A stretch of 64,000 bases of DNA from Winogradskyella thalassocola (GCF_900099995.1 NZ_FNCZ01000003.1:334355-398354), one strand, 5' to 3'; counted from the stretch's first letter, positions 1-10,370 are shown. The notes: generated from the letters alone by a model not told the origin. Numbers and translations: made by a program.

Positions 1-96
1 TCTTAATTCTTCGTTGCACTTCGAATTAATAAACACTCGAACTGACATTGGTTCTCGATACATCCCGACTAAAGGGTCGGGACACTCGAACTGACG
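1..96. repeat. Dispersed inverted-repeat element, two units
   Basis: The block starting GGTTCTCGATACATCCCGAC (50-69) carries a central hairpin TCCCGAC (63-69) / GTCGGGA (76-82) and ends ACTCGAACTGACG (84-96). A second, hairpin-less unit with the same ACTCGAACTGAC end lies at 1-46. The same words recur at about 12.45, 14.43, 45.93, 46.68, 47.64 and 48.02 kb, so this is a member of a dispersed intergenic family. No ORF is associated with it. Confidence 0.75.
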
Positions 97-141
97 TAGA
101 GGTTTTTTGATTTGCTATTGTAATCGGTAGTTGTTTATATA

Positions 142-177
142 AAAGCGTTCTGTATAATTGCTTATACAGAACGCTTT
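142..177 (-). terminator. Strong hairpin ending the PUL operon
   Basis: There is a perfect 16-bp stem (142-157 with 162-177) around a 4-nt loop. On the minus strand it is followed by TTTTATATAAAC. It sits 26 bp past the stop codon of the last gene of the polysaccharide locus, as expected for an intrinsic terminator. Confidence 0.8.
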
Positions 178-202
178 AGGCTACGTTACTTGTGTTTTGA
201 CT

Positions 203-1198
203 TTAGTATACTATAATTTTCTTTACCCATTGTTTGGCTCCAGATTCTATTCTTATAAAATAGATACCGTTAGTTTGGTTTTGAAAATCAACAGTGATCT
301 CATTCAATGTATTTAAGTTATTATTAGTTTGTACCGATTTGCCATTAAGGTCGTAAACGCTTAGCGTTGCTACCTCAGCTTGTGATGCTATGCTAGACAT
401 CTTCACTTGTCGTGTTGCTTTGTTATACGTCGTTGTGAAGGTATTCGCCATAACGTCTTCTGTGCTTAAGGCATAGGTGCAGGCATTGAATACATCGTAT
501 ATGTTTTCGCCAGATGTATTAACTGTAATTAATCTGTTGGCACCTGTTACTGAAGGGCATGAAGCCTCTGGTCCTGGTGTTTCCTCATTACCCCAACCTG
601 CAGCACTTAAGTATTTATATTCAAATTCTATGGGATAGTTTGCTGGTGTTGGAAAACGTAAGGTGCCGCTATGGATATCTCCGTTAGCATTTGGGAAGTT
701 TAAGACTTCTGGATTCCAATCCGTAAACCAACCCGCCATATGGACATTGCCTGTAGGAATGGTGCCTTCGCTTGCCATATCGACATTAAAGGTGACTTCG
801 AACCCTGTACCAGAAGGGTTACATCCATTAAACGGTACTGTTTCTAAAATAAGCGGCATACCCGAATTATTGATATATAAAAAGCGATCTCCGTTTGAAG
901 GAGCACAAGGGTAACTTGCCGCTTCTTCGGTGCCCCAAGCATTTCCATTTAAGAACTTATACCGATGCCAACCTTCGTTTAATTGTATGGTTGCCGAATA
1001 AATACCTGTAGCTCCTTCTTGCGTTAACATTGTGGCATCTGTAGACCACCCATTAATAGTACCCACCACATGAACGCCATCTGCACCGACGGTCTCTGCG
1101 GACATGTCTACTTTAAGCGTGACATCTACTTGAGCATTTGCTTGAAACGCTACTAGCATAAGTAGCATCATTAGTTTCTTAATGTCATTTTTCTTCAT
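203..1198 (-). CDS. Secreted protein with two beta-sandwich glycan-binding-like repeats and a T9SS sorting tail
   Basis: The 331-residue protein starts with a Sec signal peptide ending near AFQANAQ. It then has two related modules (about 24-125 and 133-240), each with the pattern VxFxVDM...G.VHxxGxxxxW and a GIYSATIQL/HSGTLRF strand followed by an EYKYL/RYKFLN strand. This resembles CBM20/E-set starch-binding-like folds. The last ~75 residues form a Por-type type IX secretion tail (LSVYDLNGK ... GIYFIRI ... WVKKIIVY). It is the last gene of a SusCD operon, 18 bp after a GH30 gene. I infer a surface-exposed or released carbohydrate-binding protein. No catalytic motif is visible, so an enzymatic role is not supported; the ligand is unknown. 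Confidence 0.75.
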   Translation of the reverse strand: MKKNDIKKLMMLLMLVAFQANAQVDVTLKVDMSAETVGADGVHVVGTINGWSTDATMLTQEGATGIYSATIQLNEGWHRYKFLNGNAWGTEEAASYPCAPSNGDRFLYINNSGMPLILETVPFNGCNPSGTGFEVTFNVDMASEGTIPTGNVHMAGWFTDWNPEVLNFPNANGDIHSGTLRFPTPANYPIEFEYKYLSAAGWGNEETPGPEASCPSVTGANRLITVNTSGENIYDVFNACTYALSTEDVMANTFTTTYNKATRQVKMSSIASQAEVATLSVYDLNGKSVQTNNNLNTLNEITVDFQNQTNGIYFIRIESGAKQWVKKIIVY

Positions 1199-1216
1199 AA
1201 TAAAAACGTGTTTTAA

Positions 1217-2704
1217 TTAATAAATTAGTGTTTGCATTGCATGGGGCAAGATGTTGTTTCTGATTTCAGAATCCCCAACCATTACTTTATAATCAATAGG
1301 CTCGTCGGTTGTATTCATTACGACTGTAACAATTTGTCCGTCTGGATTTTGAAAGGTTGTACTTTCTATAGTACTTCTGCTGGTCGTTGTACTTATACGC
1401 TTTGCTTTTGGCTTGATGAATTTTGAAAAGTGACCGATATAATAATAGGTTGGTGTATAAATTAGTTCATTGTTTTGCGTGTCTGCATGAATCGGAGCAA
1501 AGCAAAAGTTTTGCACATGGTTAGGTCCACCTTTTTCATTTAATAGGATGTTCCAGTCGGTCCAACCCACTGTGCCACTATTAAAATCATTAATCATAGA
1601 ATTGCCGTAACGCTCTGCGTTAGACCAACGTTGGTATTGCGTAGGATCGAATTTTTCTTGACAGCCTTCTGTGAATAATAAATTCATGTCTGGAAACGAT
1701 TCTTTAATATTTTTTAAGTTATCGTATTTAGGCTCTCCACCTGCCCAGGTTTCATACCAATGGAATCCAATTCCCCATGCGTATTTCATAGCCTCTTCGT
1801 CTTCGAAAATGGTATTGGCTCTATGTGATATAAGATCTCTGTTATGATCCCAAACCACAATGTTCTTATCTGCCATTCCATTCTTTTCGAATGTTGGGCC
1901 TAAGTTATTCTTTAGAAAATCGCGTTCTTCTTCGGCAGTGTAAATGCACGATTCCCAGCGCTGTACGGCCATTGGTTCGTTTTGGATAGTGACACCCCAA
2001 ACCGGTATGCCTTCCGCTTCATAAGCCTCAATAAATTTTACAAAATAGTCCGCCCAAGTTTGGTAATATTCTGGTAATAATTTACCACCTTGTAGCATGT
2101 GATTATTGGTTTTCATGAAAGCTGGTGGGCTCCAAGGGCTCGCGTAGAATACCAAATCGTCTTTAATAAGTGCTTGCGCACGTTTAATTAAAGGGATGCG
2201 CTTTTCTCTATCCTTTTCAATTGTAAAGGTTTTTAGTTCCTTATCCCCTTCTTCGATATAGGTATGACTACCTAAGCCAAAATCACTACTGTGAATGCTG
2301 GTTCTAATGATGTTATAGTTAATTCCTTCCTCTGAGAAATACGCCTTTAAAAATTCCTCTTGCTTATCATTGCTCAGTTGAGAAAACACCTCTGCAGAAG
2401 CATCTGTAATAGCGCCACCGATGCCTAAAAACTCTTGAAATTGTTTTTCAGGATTCACAAAAATAGCGACTTCCGTTTCTAAAGGTTGCTGTGCCTCAGT
2501 AAAGGTTTTTGGGGCTTCCGACGAGAGTCTTTTGTCTGTTCCTTCTGCTGTGGTGTATACTTCAACAGTTTTACCTAAGACCTTTGTTTTTGCTTTGGTC
2601 TTAGTCTCAACAGCATCCATTTTAATTTCGGTATTCTTTTCTTTCTGTTTACACGCTGTGAACGTTGCGACGAGGACTAGGGTATATAAACACTTTTTAA
2701 TCAT
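1217..2704 (-). CDS. GH30-family glycosidase, lipoprotein (beta-1,6-glucanase/glucosidase type)
   Basis: The 495-residue protein has a lipoprotein signal (lipobox TFTAC, Cys18). From about residue 80 it matches GH30: FLGIGGAITDASA near 92-104, NIIRTSIHSSDF at 131-142, ASPWSPPAFMKTN at 188-200, the acid/base motif TIQNEP (E243) and the nucleophile in LLFTEGC (E346). A C-terminal beta domain ends the protein. Residues 20-80 are a charged linker. GH30 retaining enzymes cleave beta-glucosidic bonds; subfamilies 1 and 3 act on beta-1,6-linked glucose or glucosylceramide. Context with SusC/SusD and a second GH30 favours a glucan with beta-1,6 links, such as laminarin branches or pustulan. The exact subfamily is not determined here. 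It is probably surface or periplasm anchored. Confidence 0.88.
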   Translation of the reverse strand: MIKKCLYTLVLVATFTACKQKEKNTEIKMDAVETKTKAKTKVLGKTVEVYTTAEGTDKRLSSEAPKTFTEAQQPLETEVAIFVNPEKQFQEFLGIGGAITDASAEVFSQLSNDKQEEFLKAYFSEEGINYNIIRTSIHSSDFGLGSHTYIEEGDKELKTFTIEKDREKRIPLIKRAQALIKDDLVFYASPWSPPAFMKTNNHMLQGGKLLPEYYQTWADYFVKFIEAYEAEGIPVWGVTIQNEPMAVQRWESCIYTAEEERDFLKNNLGPTFEKNGMADKNIVVWDHNRDLISHRANTIFEDEEAMKYAWGIGFHWYETWAGGEPKYDNLKNIKESFPDMNLLFTEGCQEKFDPTQYQRWSNAERYGNSMINDFNSGTVGWTDWNILLNEKGGPNHVQNFCFAPIHADTQNNELIYTPTYYYIGHFSKFIKPKAKRISTTTSRSTIESTTFQNPDGQIVTVVMNTTDEPIDYKVMVGDSEIRNNILPHAMQTLIY

Positions 2705-2719
2705 TTCTTAATTTTTTAA

Positions 2720-4159
2720 TTACCAAACAAAAGTGGCTACGGCACCTGCTGGCATGGTTACGGTTATAGGGTTATCTGCGGCGTTAATATTTAGAGCATT
2801 TTGTACATCGGAGTTGTTTAAAACGATGACAACGATTTTACCATCTGGTGTTTTATAGGCTACATTAGGGAACTCAGAGGCGGTATTAGATTCAATTCTT
2901 ACAGCGCCTGCAGGTACAAATTTTGAGGCATGGCCCATAATGTAGTAGCCTACGTTTCTTTGTACTGAATTGCCATCAATTGTTATAGCACCTAAACATT
3001 CTGTACAGCCACCATCGGTGTGTGGATTGTTGTTTGGATCTGCGGCTAAATTCCATTGCAATACGTTTTTGCTCCAATTTCTTGGTGCTCCGACCAATAG
3101 TTCTCTAACATGCCATTTTAGATCTGCTTCATAATTTCCTGGTGCTTGAATCCATTGTTCTGTGAAATACACATTTTTGTCTGGATGTGCATTATGCACT
3201 AGCGACATATTATCAATTTGCCCTGCATACAAGTGAAAAGCAGAACCATCTATATAATTTTTTGCTGTGGCATCATTTAATATTGAAATAGGGTATTCTG
3301 GATGATCTAAATTATGATCGAAAAGAATAATCTTTGTTGCTATATTCTCTGTTTGAAAAGTAGGCCCTAAATGGTCGCGGATAAATGTTTTTTGTTGCTC
3401 TGCACTCATTACCATACTTGGGTTGTTATATGGATTTTCTGGCTCATTTTGTATGGTGATGGCATCGATAATGATGCCTTGTGCTGCCATTGCTTCGATA
3501 TACTTTACAAAATAATTGGCATAGGTATCGTAATACTGTGGTAATAACTCTCCTCCGATAGTAGAGTTATTCGACTTCATCCAAGTTGGTGCTGACCAAG
3601 GAGAACCCAGTATTTTGATGTTAGGGTTAATCTCTAGGATTTCTTGTAATACAGGAATCAGATTCGCCATATCAGGATTTATGGAGAAGTTATCTAGATT
3701 GACATCGGTTTGTCCGTTTGGTAAATCATTATAGCTAAAGGTTGTCGCATCTAAATCGGATGCCCCAATACTGATTCTTAAATAACTGAGTCCAATACTT
3801 GTGTCACTTGATCCGAAAAGCTCTTGTAATAGGTCTGCTCTTGAAGATGATGACATGTTATTCATTAACGTGGCACTACCACCGGTTAATGTATATCCAA
3901 AACCATCCATTTCTTGATAGCTTGTATTTTCTGAAACATTAATTGTAAAATTAGTGTTTGTCGCTAATGGGAATATACCGCTAGTTGTTGGAGTTAAAAG
4001 ATTAGCTTCATCTGGTGTGGTGAGGTAAAAGTCAACATTAACTTCACCCACTACAGGTGGTGCATATGTTTTTGTGTCTTCTTTGTCACAGGCTTGAAGC
4101 GCTATTATTACCGCAAGTGTTAAATAAAATTTCAATGTATGTCTATTTTTAAAATTCAT
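2720..4159 (-). CDS. Second GH30-family glycosidase, lipoprotein
   Basis: The 479-residue protein has a lipoprotein signal (LQAC, Cys24) followed by a ~40-residue linker. The GH30 barrel shows MDGFGYTLTGGSA, LSYLRISIGASD, LGSPWSAPTWMKSN, the acid/base motif TIQNEP (E239) and the nucleophile in VYFTEQW (E334). It has the same architecture as the neighbouring GH30 but is clearly divergent in sequence, so the pair is an old duplication or two subfamilies rather than a recent copy. It lies 15 bp downstream of the next gene up the operon. Two GH30s in one locus suggest an endo/exo division of labour on the same beta-1,6-linked substrate; which is which cannot be told from sequence alone. Confidence 0.88.
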   Translation of the reverse strand: MNFKNRHTLKFYLTLAVIIALQACDKEDTKTYAPPVVGEVNVDFYLTTPDEANLLTPTTSGIFPLATNTNFTINVSENTSYQEMDGFGYTLTGGSATLMNNMSSSSRADLLQELFGSSDTSIGLSYLRISIGASDLDATTFSYNDLPNGQTDVNLDNFSINPDMANLIPVLQEILEINPNIKILGSPWSAPTWMKSNNSTIGGELLPQYYDTYANYFVKYIEAMAAQGIIIDAITIQNEPENPYNNPSMVMSAEQQKTFIRDHLGPTFQTENIATKIILFDHNLDHPEYPISILNDATAKNYIDGSAFHLYAGQIDNMSLVHNAHPDKNVYFTEQWIQAPGNYEADLKWHVRELLVGAPRNWSKNVLQWNLAADPNNNPHTDGGCTECLGAITIDGNSVQRNVGYYIMGHASKFVPAGAVRIESNTASEFPNVAYKTPDGKIVVIVLNNSDVQNALNINAADNPITVTMPAGAVATFVW

Positions 4160-4173
4160 GAGTTCGATGTGTT

Positions 4174-5901
4174 TTATTGTTGCGCAAATTCGTAAGTCCC
4201 AGATTGGTAATCGTCCTCTAGAATTATGGTTACGGTATAAGATCCATCGCTATTGATGTTTACTAAGTTTGATCCTCCTCCGTTGATTAGGTTACCTGTT
4301 GACTCTGTAGGACTGTCGCTTCCCATATCAAAATCCCAAGGACTGATAAATTTACTTTCTGAGCCCGCTATAAGATCTGCGGTTATGGTAAAGGTGTTTG
4401 GATGACTGTATGTCATTGGTAATTCTACTCTATCATCCCAATTCTGCCAATGGAATAATTTAAAGTTATAATAGCTCCAGTTGAGTTCTGGCGTGCTAAA
4501 GTTTATACTAAAACGTATGGCTCTATCGGATACCAATGTAAAGGTATTGTTGTTTTCAACTAAGGTTAGAGCATCTGATACCAAATCACCATCAGGTATA
4601 AGGCTATCACCCAATAGGCCGTTAACTGAATAAGCGACTCCACTCCCATCAGATGCGCTATTTAACGTATAACTATTACTGGCTTGCATAGGAATAAATC
4701 TATCGGTACTAAATACATCGCCGTTTAATGCTAACTCTTGGATCATTGTCCCATTCTCGAACAGGAATAATTGAGCTGGAGTTTCAATCGGTGCTACGAC
4801 GGTATCATCCATTTCAAAAGCGTAATTGTAATTTTCAGCCGATAAATCTAAGGTTACGATATATAGTCCGGTTTGATTATTTGGAATGTCTTCAACAGTT
4901 ACTCCTTGATTGCCCGCATCGCTTTCCAAAACCAAAGAATTTGGTGTGCCTACAACGCGCTTTAATAAATACCCCCAATCCCCATTCGCTCTAAAGACAA
5001 ATCCGCCTGTTTCTATGAGATTGATAGACGCTTGCCAAATTCCATTCCCTTTGTAATCTAGAGGTTCGTCTCCGCCCCAACCCCCATTGATTGGGGTGCC
5101 TACCATACTCCAAAAGTCAATTTGAAGTAACTGGTATGTGTTGTTATCTAAATTCACAGCTATTCTGTATACGCCAGAGTTCTCTGCAACAATGGCGTCT
5201 CCAAAAGGCTCTATGCTACCGTCGCTACCACCAAACTGCAACGCAGGCAGAGAGCGCTCACTATAAAACATATAGGTTTCACCAGCCACTAAACTGGTAT
5301 AGACCTCATAATTATTAGATAAAGCACCATTACTATCTGTTAGTCTTTTTAAGGCTATGGCTTGAGATAAATCGTTACTGTTTTCTGTTGCAGTACCTGA
5401 GATGTATAATGTTTGTGGCAAGGCTTCTGTTTCAAAACGCGTCACCTTTAATTCTGAGGTTGCCATACTCGTTTTACTTAAACTTATTGCTTTAATTGCA
5501 AATGTGATCTCTGCTTCTTGGTTCGCAGGGAAGCCTGCAAAGGCCAATGCCTCATCCATATCTGCATAACTTACAGATAATGCTGTTGCTGTACCGTTAT
5601 TATAAGATTCTGAAGCAAATATCGGTGCTGAAAAATCAGTTGCATTAGAAGGTTTTATGAGTACTTCATAAGTTACGGCATAGCCTGCAGAGGACTCTGC
5701 TGGGTCCCAATTAAAGGTTATGGTTTCATTGGGTGTATCTTCATCTAAGATAATCGTTTGGTCTGCTGTAGGAGCTAATATGATTGCTTCACTTAGGTCC
5801 CACTGTCCTTCTGGTTGTAAGTTATCTTCCTTTTCGCACGCTGTAAACGCAAGCGCGAATATGAGGATGCCTGTTTTTAACAATAGTCTTTTCATTTTCA
5901 T
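4174..5901 (-). CDS. SusE/SusF-like surface glycan-binding lipoprotein
   Basis: The 575-residue protein has a lipoprotein signal with lipobox AFTAC (Cys22) followed by an acidic EKED stretch, typical of outer-membrane exported lipoproteins in Bacteroidota. Residues ~30-155 resemble the SusE N-terminal Ig-like domain (LxAPTADQTIxL ... ITFNWDPA ... YEVLI). Then come several repeats of about 100 residues with the strands YxxLQIDFWSMVG, GIWQASINL and NTYQL/FTLVSDR, like SusE/SusF binding modules. It directly follows SusD (12-bp gap), the usual position of the surface glycan-binding protein. Its role is to hold the polysaccharide at the cell surface for the SusCD transporter. Ligand specificity is not visible, although the GH30 neighbours point to beta-glucan rather than starch. 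Confidence 0.82.
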   Translation of the reverse strand: MKMKRLLLKTGILIFALAFTACEKEDNLQPEGQWDLSEAIILAPTADQTIILDEDTPNETITFNWDPAESSAGYAVTYEVLIKPSNATDFSAPIFASESYNNGTATALSVSYADMDEALAFAGFPANQEAEITFAIKAISLSKTSMATSELKVTRFETEALPQTLYISGTATENSNDLSQAIALKRLTDSNGALSNNYEVYTSLVAGETYMFYSERSLPALQFGGSDGSIEPFGDAIVAENSGVYRIAVNLDNNTYQLLQIDFWSMVGTPINGGWGGDEPLDYKGNGIWQASINLIETGGFVFRANGDWGYLLKRVVGTPNSLVLESDAGNQGVTVEDIPNNQTGLYIVTLDLSAENYNYAFEMDDTVVAPIETPAQLFLFENGTMIQELALNGDVFSTDRFIPMQASNSYTLNSASDGSGVAYSVNGLLGDSLIPDGDLVSDALTLVENNNTFTLVSDRAIRFSINFSTPELNWSYYNFKLFHWQNWDDRVELPMTYSHPNTFTITADLIAGSESKFISPWDFDMGSDSPTESTGNLINGGGSNLVNINSDGSYTVTIILEDDYQSGTYEFAQQ

Positions 5902-5913
5902 AGTTTCTAAATG

Positions 5914-7389
5914 TTATAGTGGGTTTTGAACTAATGCTGGGTTTCTATCCAATTCTTGTTGTGGTATTGGCAGTAACTTTTTAGCCTCCGTCATATTATA
6001 ATCTACGGTGTTCCCTGTTCTTAAATCGACTTCTACGAGTGCGTTCATTGTTGCGACTAAAGCATTATTTCTAGCCAAATCGTCCCAACGTTGTCCTTCT
6101 TGAAATAACTCTAAGCGACGTTCTTTTAATATGGATTGACGTAATACTTGTTGCGAACTGCTTTGCGCATTGGTGAGGTCTGGCAATTGTACTCTAGTTC
6201 TTATTTTGTTGACTTCATTTATAGCAGCCTGTAGTTGGTTGGTCTCATTTAAGGCTTCGGCCTTAAGTAATACGATATCACCATATCTTATGAGGTACGT
6301 ATTGTCGGCACTAGCGAAACCACTTGCATTTTTCCATTTGTAACTAAAAGGAATTGTTGCCCCTTGGGTGTTTTCCCAAAACTCATCGACCCATTGCACC
6401 GACTCGAATAGGACACTAGCATTTTTTCTTACGGTATCTCCTTCAGCATCAAAGGCATTAATCAAGTCGACAGATGGTGTTACAAATTTCCTCCACGAGT
6501 CACCACTTACAGACGGTGGTAACAGTAGTTGTGGTCCGTAATTTCCTTCGTTACCTCCAAGGTACTGCACCTCAATTATCGACTCTGCATTGTTGTAATT
6601 ATTACCATTAAATAGTTGGTCGTAAGGAATCAGGGTATAATTGGCACTACTACTTTCAACAGCTTCGATATGTGCTAATACGGCGTCATAATCTGGAGAT
6701 GGTTGTTGTGCATAGGCTTTTGCTGCCAATGCATGCGCGGCACCAGCAGTTGCTCTTGCTTTGTTAACACTTGCATCATTACCATAAACGTCTGGTAATA
6801 ACGTTGCGGCTAACTCTAAATCTGTTGTGATTTGCGCATAAACTGCTTCTATAGATGCTCTTGGGATATTTACGCTTGCAGCTTCTGTAGATGTTATGGT
6901 GTTGGTAATTAATGGTACACCTCCCCAAAGTTTAACTAAAGTAAAATAGTGGTATGATCTTAAAAAGATGGCTTCCCCTTTAATTTGGTTTCTGCGTTCT
7001 TCTGTAAGTAAGGGGTCATTGATCCCATCGACACGTTCTATAACTAAGTTGGCTTTTGAAATGGCGTTGTAGAGGTTAGACCAGTGCGTAAATAATCTAG
7101 AATGTGTTGGTGCAATATCGATATAATCGTATTGGAATATTTCTGGGTTATCACCACCTGCATAACAGTTGTCTGAACGTACATCTTGTAATAATACATT
7201 ATCCCAAACATAATACTCTGACGATTGAAAGGACTCGTAAGCACCCACCAATGCCGCTTCTATTTGGCTTGCAGTGTCATAAGCATTACTACTCGTTTCC
7301 TCTGAAATTGGTTGCAGGTCTAAATAATCCTCACAACCCATAGTTGCAGATAGAAGTAATCCTATTATTGCTGTTTTAAATATTTTCAT
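5914..7389 (-). CDS. SusD/RagB-family outer-membrane lipoprotein
   Basis: The 491-residue protein has the lipobox SATMGC (Cys19) followed by the family signature EDYLDLQP. Typical SusD features follow: TPR-like helices (LRSYHYFTLVKLWGGVPLIT near 148-168), a YLIRYGDIVLLKAEALN segment and a C-terminal RRLELFQEGQRWDDLAR ... LPIPQQELDRNP. SusD binds glycan and caps the SusC barrel. It lies 32 bp downstream of the SusC gene in the same direction, so the pair is complete and apparently intact. Confidence 0.93.
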   Translation of the reverse strand: MKIFKTAIIGLLLSATMGCEDYLDLQPISEETSSNAYDTASQIEAALVGAYESFQSSEYYVWDNVLLQDVRSDNCYAGGDNPEIFQYDYIDIAPTHSRLFTHWSNLYNAISKANLVIERVDGINDPLLTEERRNQIKGEAIFLRSYHYFTLVKLWGGVPLITNTITSTEAASVNIPRASIEAVYAQITTDLELAATLLPDVYGNDASVNKARATAGAAHALAAKAYAQQPSPDYDAVLAHIEAVESSSANYTLIPYDQLFNGNNYNNAESIIEVQYLGGNEGNYGPQLLLPPSVSGDSWRKFVTPSVDLINAFDAEGDTVRKNASVLFESVQWVDEFWENTQGATIPFSYKWKNASGFASADNTYLIRYGDIVLLKAEALNETNQLQAAINEVNKIRTRVQLPDLTNAQSSSQQVLRQSILKERRLELFQEGQRWDDLARNNALVATMNALVEVDLRTGNTVDYNMTEAKKLLPIPQQELDRNPALVQNPL

Positions 7390-7421
7390 GGTTTATGTTT
7401 ATTTAATTATTTTATGATCCC

Positions 7422-10370
7422 TTAAAAAGTTGCGTTGATTCCGAAAATCACATTCCTTGTTTGCGGATAGGTTCCGAAATCAATACCCTGAACCGTGTTA
7501 CTTCCACCGAAGGCATTTACTTCAGGATCAAAGCCTGAATAGTCTGTTATGGTAAACATATTTTCGCCAGTGCCATAAATCTTTAATGCTGTTATTCCTA
7601 GCTTATCAACTATAGTTTGAGGTAAATCATAGCTTAAGGTTATCGTTTTGAATCTTAAATAGGATGCGTCTTCGATAAAGCGTGTTGAAACTCTAGAGTT
7701 ATCACTATTTCCGAAACTTGCTCTAGGTATATCTGTTATATCTCCCGGTTGTCTCCAGCGATTTAATACTGCTATAGATTGATTTTTAGGATCTATCATT
7801 CCTTCCGTGTCAATACGTGTTACGTTTAACATATCATTACCCTGAGACCCTTGAAGGAATACAAATAGTCCAAAGCCTTTATAATTTAAATTACTAGTAA
7901 TTCCATAAAAGAAATCTGGATTAGCATCTCCGATAATCGTACGGTCATCAGCACTTGGTGTAAAGGTTGAATTCCCGTCTTTATCTATATAATAGGCATC
8001 TCCTGTTGTAGGATCTACACCTCCAAAAATATAGCCATATAAGGACCCTAGAGGCTCCCCTTCTCTAACTAAGCTGGCTTCACCTCTACCACCTGTTATA
8101 CCACCTTGCAAGAGTTCTTGACCCACCAAACTAATTACTTCGTTGCGGTTGAATGAGATATTAAATCCTGTTTTCCATGATAAACTTTCAGTTTGGATGT
8201 TCACTGTATTTAAAGCGAATTCAATTCCTTTATTTTGGATTTCACCAATATTTCTAATGGCATTATCGAAACCTGTTGCGGTTGGTAAAGGAGCATTTAG
8301 CAGTAAATCGTTAGTCTTTTTGATGTAAGCATCCGCCGTAAGATTCACTCTGTTATCGAACATGGTAAGGTCGAAACCAATATTAGTTTGTTCAGACTCT
8401 TCCCATTTTAATTCAAGATTTTCAATCGATGCTGGGTATGTACCAGGTTGCGCAGCTCCACCAAAAGGATAATTAGCACCAGATCCTACACGTCCTAAAT
8501 AACTGTAAGCATTAATATTGTCGTTACCTACAATTCCCCAGCCTGCCCTAATTTTAAGATCATTTATAAAGCTACCTTCTTTCATGAAATTTTCGTTAGA
8601 CACTCTCCAACCCACAGAGAAGGATGGAAAATAACCCCATCTTTGATTTGGACCGAATACACTAGAACCATCTGCTCTAAAGTTGGCAGTTAGTAAGTAT
8701 TTGTCATCAAAACTATAATTCACTCTACTTAAAAAAGAGGCATTGGCTCTTTCTGATTTCCATGCTGAGGCATCAAATAGTTCCGATCCACCATTTGGTG
8801 TTGTTACCGATGCACTAGCAAAATTTCTTGTTTGTATAGAACTGTTTTCATAACTGAATTTTTGCGCCACAGAACCAACTAAAGCCTCAACAGCGTGCTT
8901 GTTAAATCGTTTATTAAAACTTAAGGTGTTTTCTACAATATAGTAGGACTTTTTATCTGTATTGTTGATGCCTTGCCCTCCTATTGCGACACCATAACCC
9001 GTTCTAAATGGGTCTAGAAAAGAATCAAAAACACCATGGCTGTTGTCGATACCATAATTGAATCTGTATTTGAAATTTTCTAGAAACTTGGCTTCTAAAT
9101 AGATGTTTCCTAAAAAGCGTTCGTTATTATACTCTCTATCTAAGCCATCTGTACTTGCTAATGGGTTTTCCCAGTTTTGAAACGGGTTACTTGTAAACAT
9201 GCCATTATCATTGTATACTCCAATTATGGATGGTGTGGTTAATGCACCTAAAAGCACACCACCTTGATTGACGCTATTATTATCATTGACATCTACATCT
9301 TTGTATGAGGTATAAGCTATTCTAGTTCCGATTTTTAACCAATCATTGATGTCTTGATCAAAATTGATTTTAAAATTACTTCGGGCTATTTCTGAACTTC
9401 TTACAGCACCTTCTTGTGACAAATGCCCTGCAGATACAAAATAGTTAGTCCCTTCCGTTTTACCAGACACTGAGGCTTGGTAGTTTTGTGAGAATCCATT
9501 TTGGAAAATTTCATCTTGCCAGTCGGTACGTTCTGTATAGCTGTCCCAATCGGTAGTTAGGCCCATTTCGGTCATTAAATCTCTATACTGATCACCATTT
9601 AAAACTGGTAGGGTATTCCAAACTTGAGAGACACCAGTATAGACGTCTAAGCTTACTTTTGGTTTTGCTGTGGTCCCTCTTTTAGTGGTGATTAAAACAA
9701 CACCATTAGCACCTTGTGCACCATAAATTGCAGCAGACGAGGCATCTTTAAGGACTGTTATGGTATCGATATCGCTTGGATTAATAGCTCTGGTATCTGT
9801 TGTTGGAACACCATCAACCACATATAATGGTTCGCTACTGGCATTAATTGAATTGGTTCCTCTAATACGTACACTAAATCCGCCCGACGGTTTTCCGGAA
9901 CCTGATATGACTTGTACACCTGCCGTTTGCCCTTGTAATAAGGAACCGACTTGCGTATTTGGTCGTGATTCAAAAGCCTCACTATTTATAGTGGATACAG
10001 ATCCTGTGATATCTTTTTTTAGTTGTGATCCGTAACCGACAAGTACGACTTCGTCTAAAAGACTTGCATCTTCTTGTAATTGTACATCGATTACTGATTG
10101 ACCGTTGACTAGAATCTCTTGGGTTTTAAATCCGAGATAACTAAACACCAATATGGAGTTGTCGTTAATACCTTCCGAAAAGGCATACTTACCGTCAAAG
10201 TCTGTACTGACTCCTATTGTGGTTCCTTTAATAATAACAGAAACACCTGGTAAAGGCATGATTCCGTTTTCGGTTACGGTTCCAATAACTTTAGATTGTG
10301 CCATACTTTTATTAGCACACCATAAAGACATTAAAATTGCTGTGATGAAAACTATTTTTTTATAGATCAT
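7422..10370 (-). CDS. SusC/RagA-family TonB-linked outer-membrane transporter
   Basis: The 982-residue protein has a signal peptide (ending near NKSMAQ), then the carboxypeptidase-like domain (KVIGTVTENGIMPLPGVSV ... DFDGKYAF, about 27-110), the plug domain with LDEVVLVGYG and SVRIRGTNSINASSEPLYVVDGVP, and a 22-strand barrel ending in an aromatic strand (RNVIFGINATF). Length is normal for the family. It imports glycan oligosaccharides using TonB energy and forms a pedal-bin complex with SusD. It is the first gene of a six-gene operon; the 253-bp upstream region carries the candidate regulatory repeats listed at 10463-10552. Confidence 0.95.
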   Translation of the reverse strand: MIYKKIVFITAILMSLWCANKSMAQSKVIGTVTENGIMPLPGVSVIIKGTTIGVSTDFDGKYAFSEGINDNSILVFSYLGFKTQEILVNGQSVIDVQLQEDASLLDEVVLVGYGSQLKKDITGSVSTINSEAFESRPNTQVGSLLQGQTAGVQVISGSGKPSGGFSVRIRGTNSINASSEPLYVVDGVPTTDTRAINPSDIDTITVLKDASSAAIYGAQGANGVVLITTKRGTTAKPKVSLDVYTGVSQVWNTLPVLNGDQYRDLMTEMGLTTDWDSYTERTDWQDEIFQNGFSQNYQASVSGKTEGTNYFVSAGHLSQEGAVRSSEIARSNFKINFDQDINDWLKIGTRIAYTSYKDVDVNDNNSVNQGGVLLGALTTPSIIGVYNDNGMFTSNPFQNWENPLASTDGLDREYNNERFLGNIYLEAKFLENFKYRFNYGIDNSHGVFDSFLDPFRTGYGVAIGGQGINNTDKKSYYIVENTLSFNKRFNKHAVEALVGSVAQKFSYENSSIQTRNFASASVTTPNGGSELFDASAWKSERANASFLSRVNYSFDDKYLLTANFRADGSSVFGPNQRWGYFPSFSVGWRVSNENFMKEGSFINDLKIRAGWGIVGNDNINAYSYLGRVGSGANYPFGGAAQPGTYPASIENLELKWEESEQTNIGFDLTMFDNRVNLTADAYIKKTNDLLLNAPLPTATGFDNAIRNIGEIQNKGIEFALNTVNIQTESLSWKTGFNISFNRNEVISLVGQELLQGGITGGRGEASLVREGEPLGSLYGYIFGGVDPTTGDAYYIDKDGNSTFTPSADDRTIIGDANPDFFYGITSNLNYKGFGLFVFLQGSQGNDMLNVTRIDTEGMIDPKNQSIAVLNRWRQPGDITDIPRASFGNSDNSRVSTRFIEDASYLRFKTITLSYDLPQTIVDKLGITALKIYGTGENMFTITDYSGFDPEVNAFGGSNTVQGIDFGTYPQTRNVIFGINATF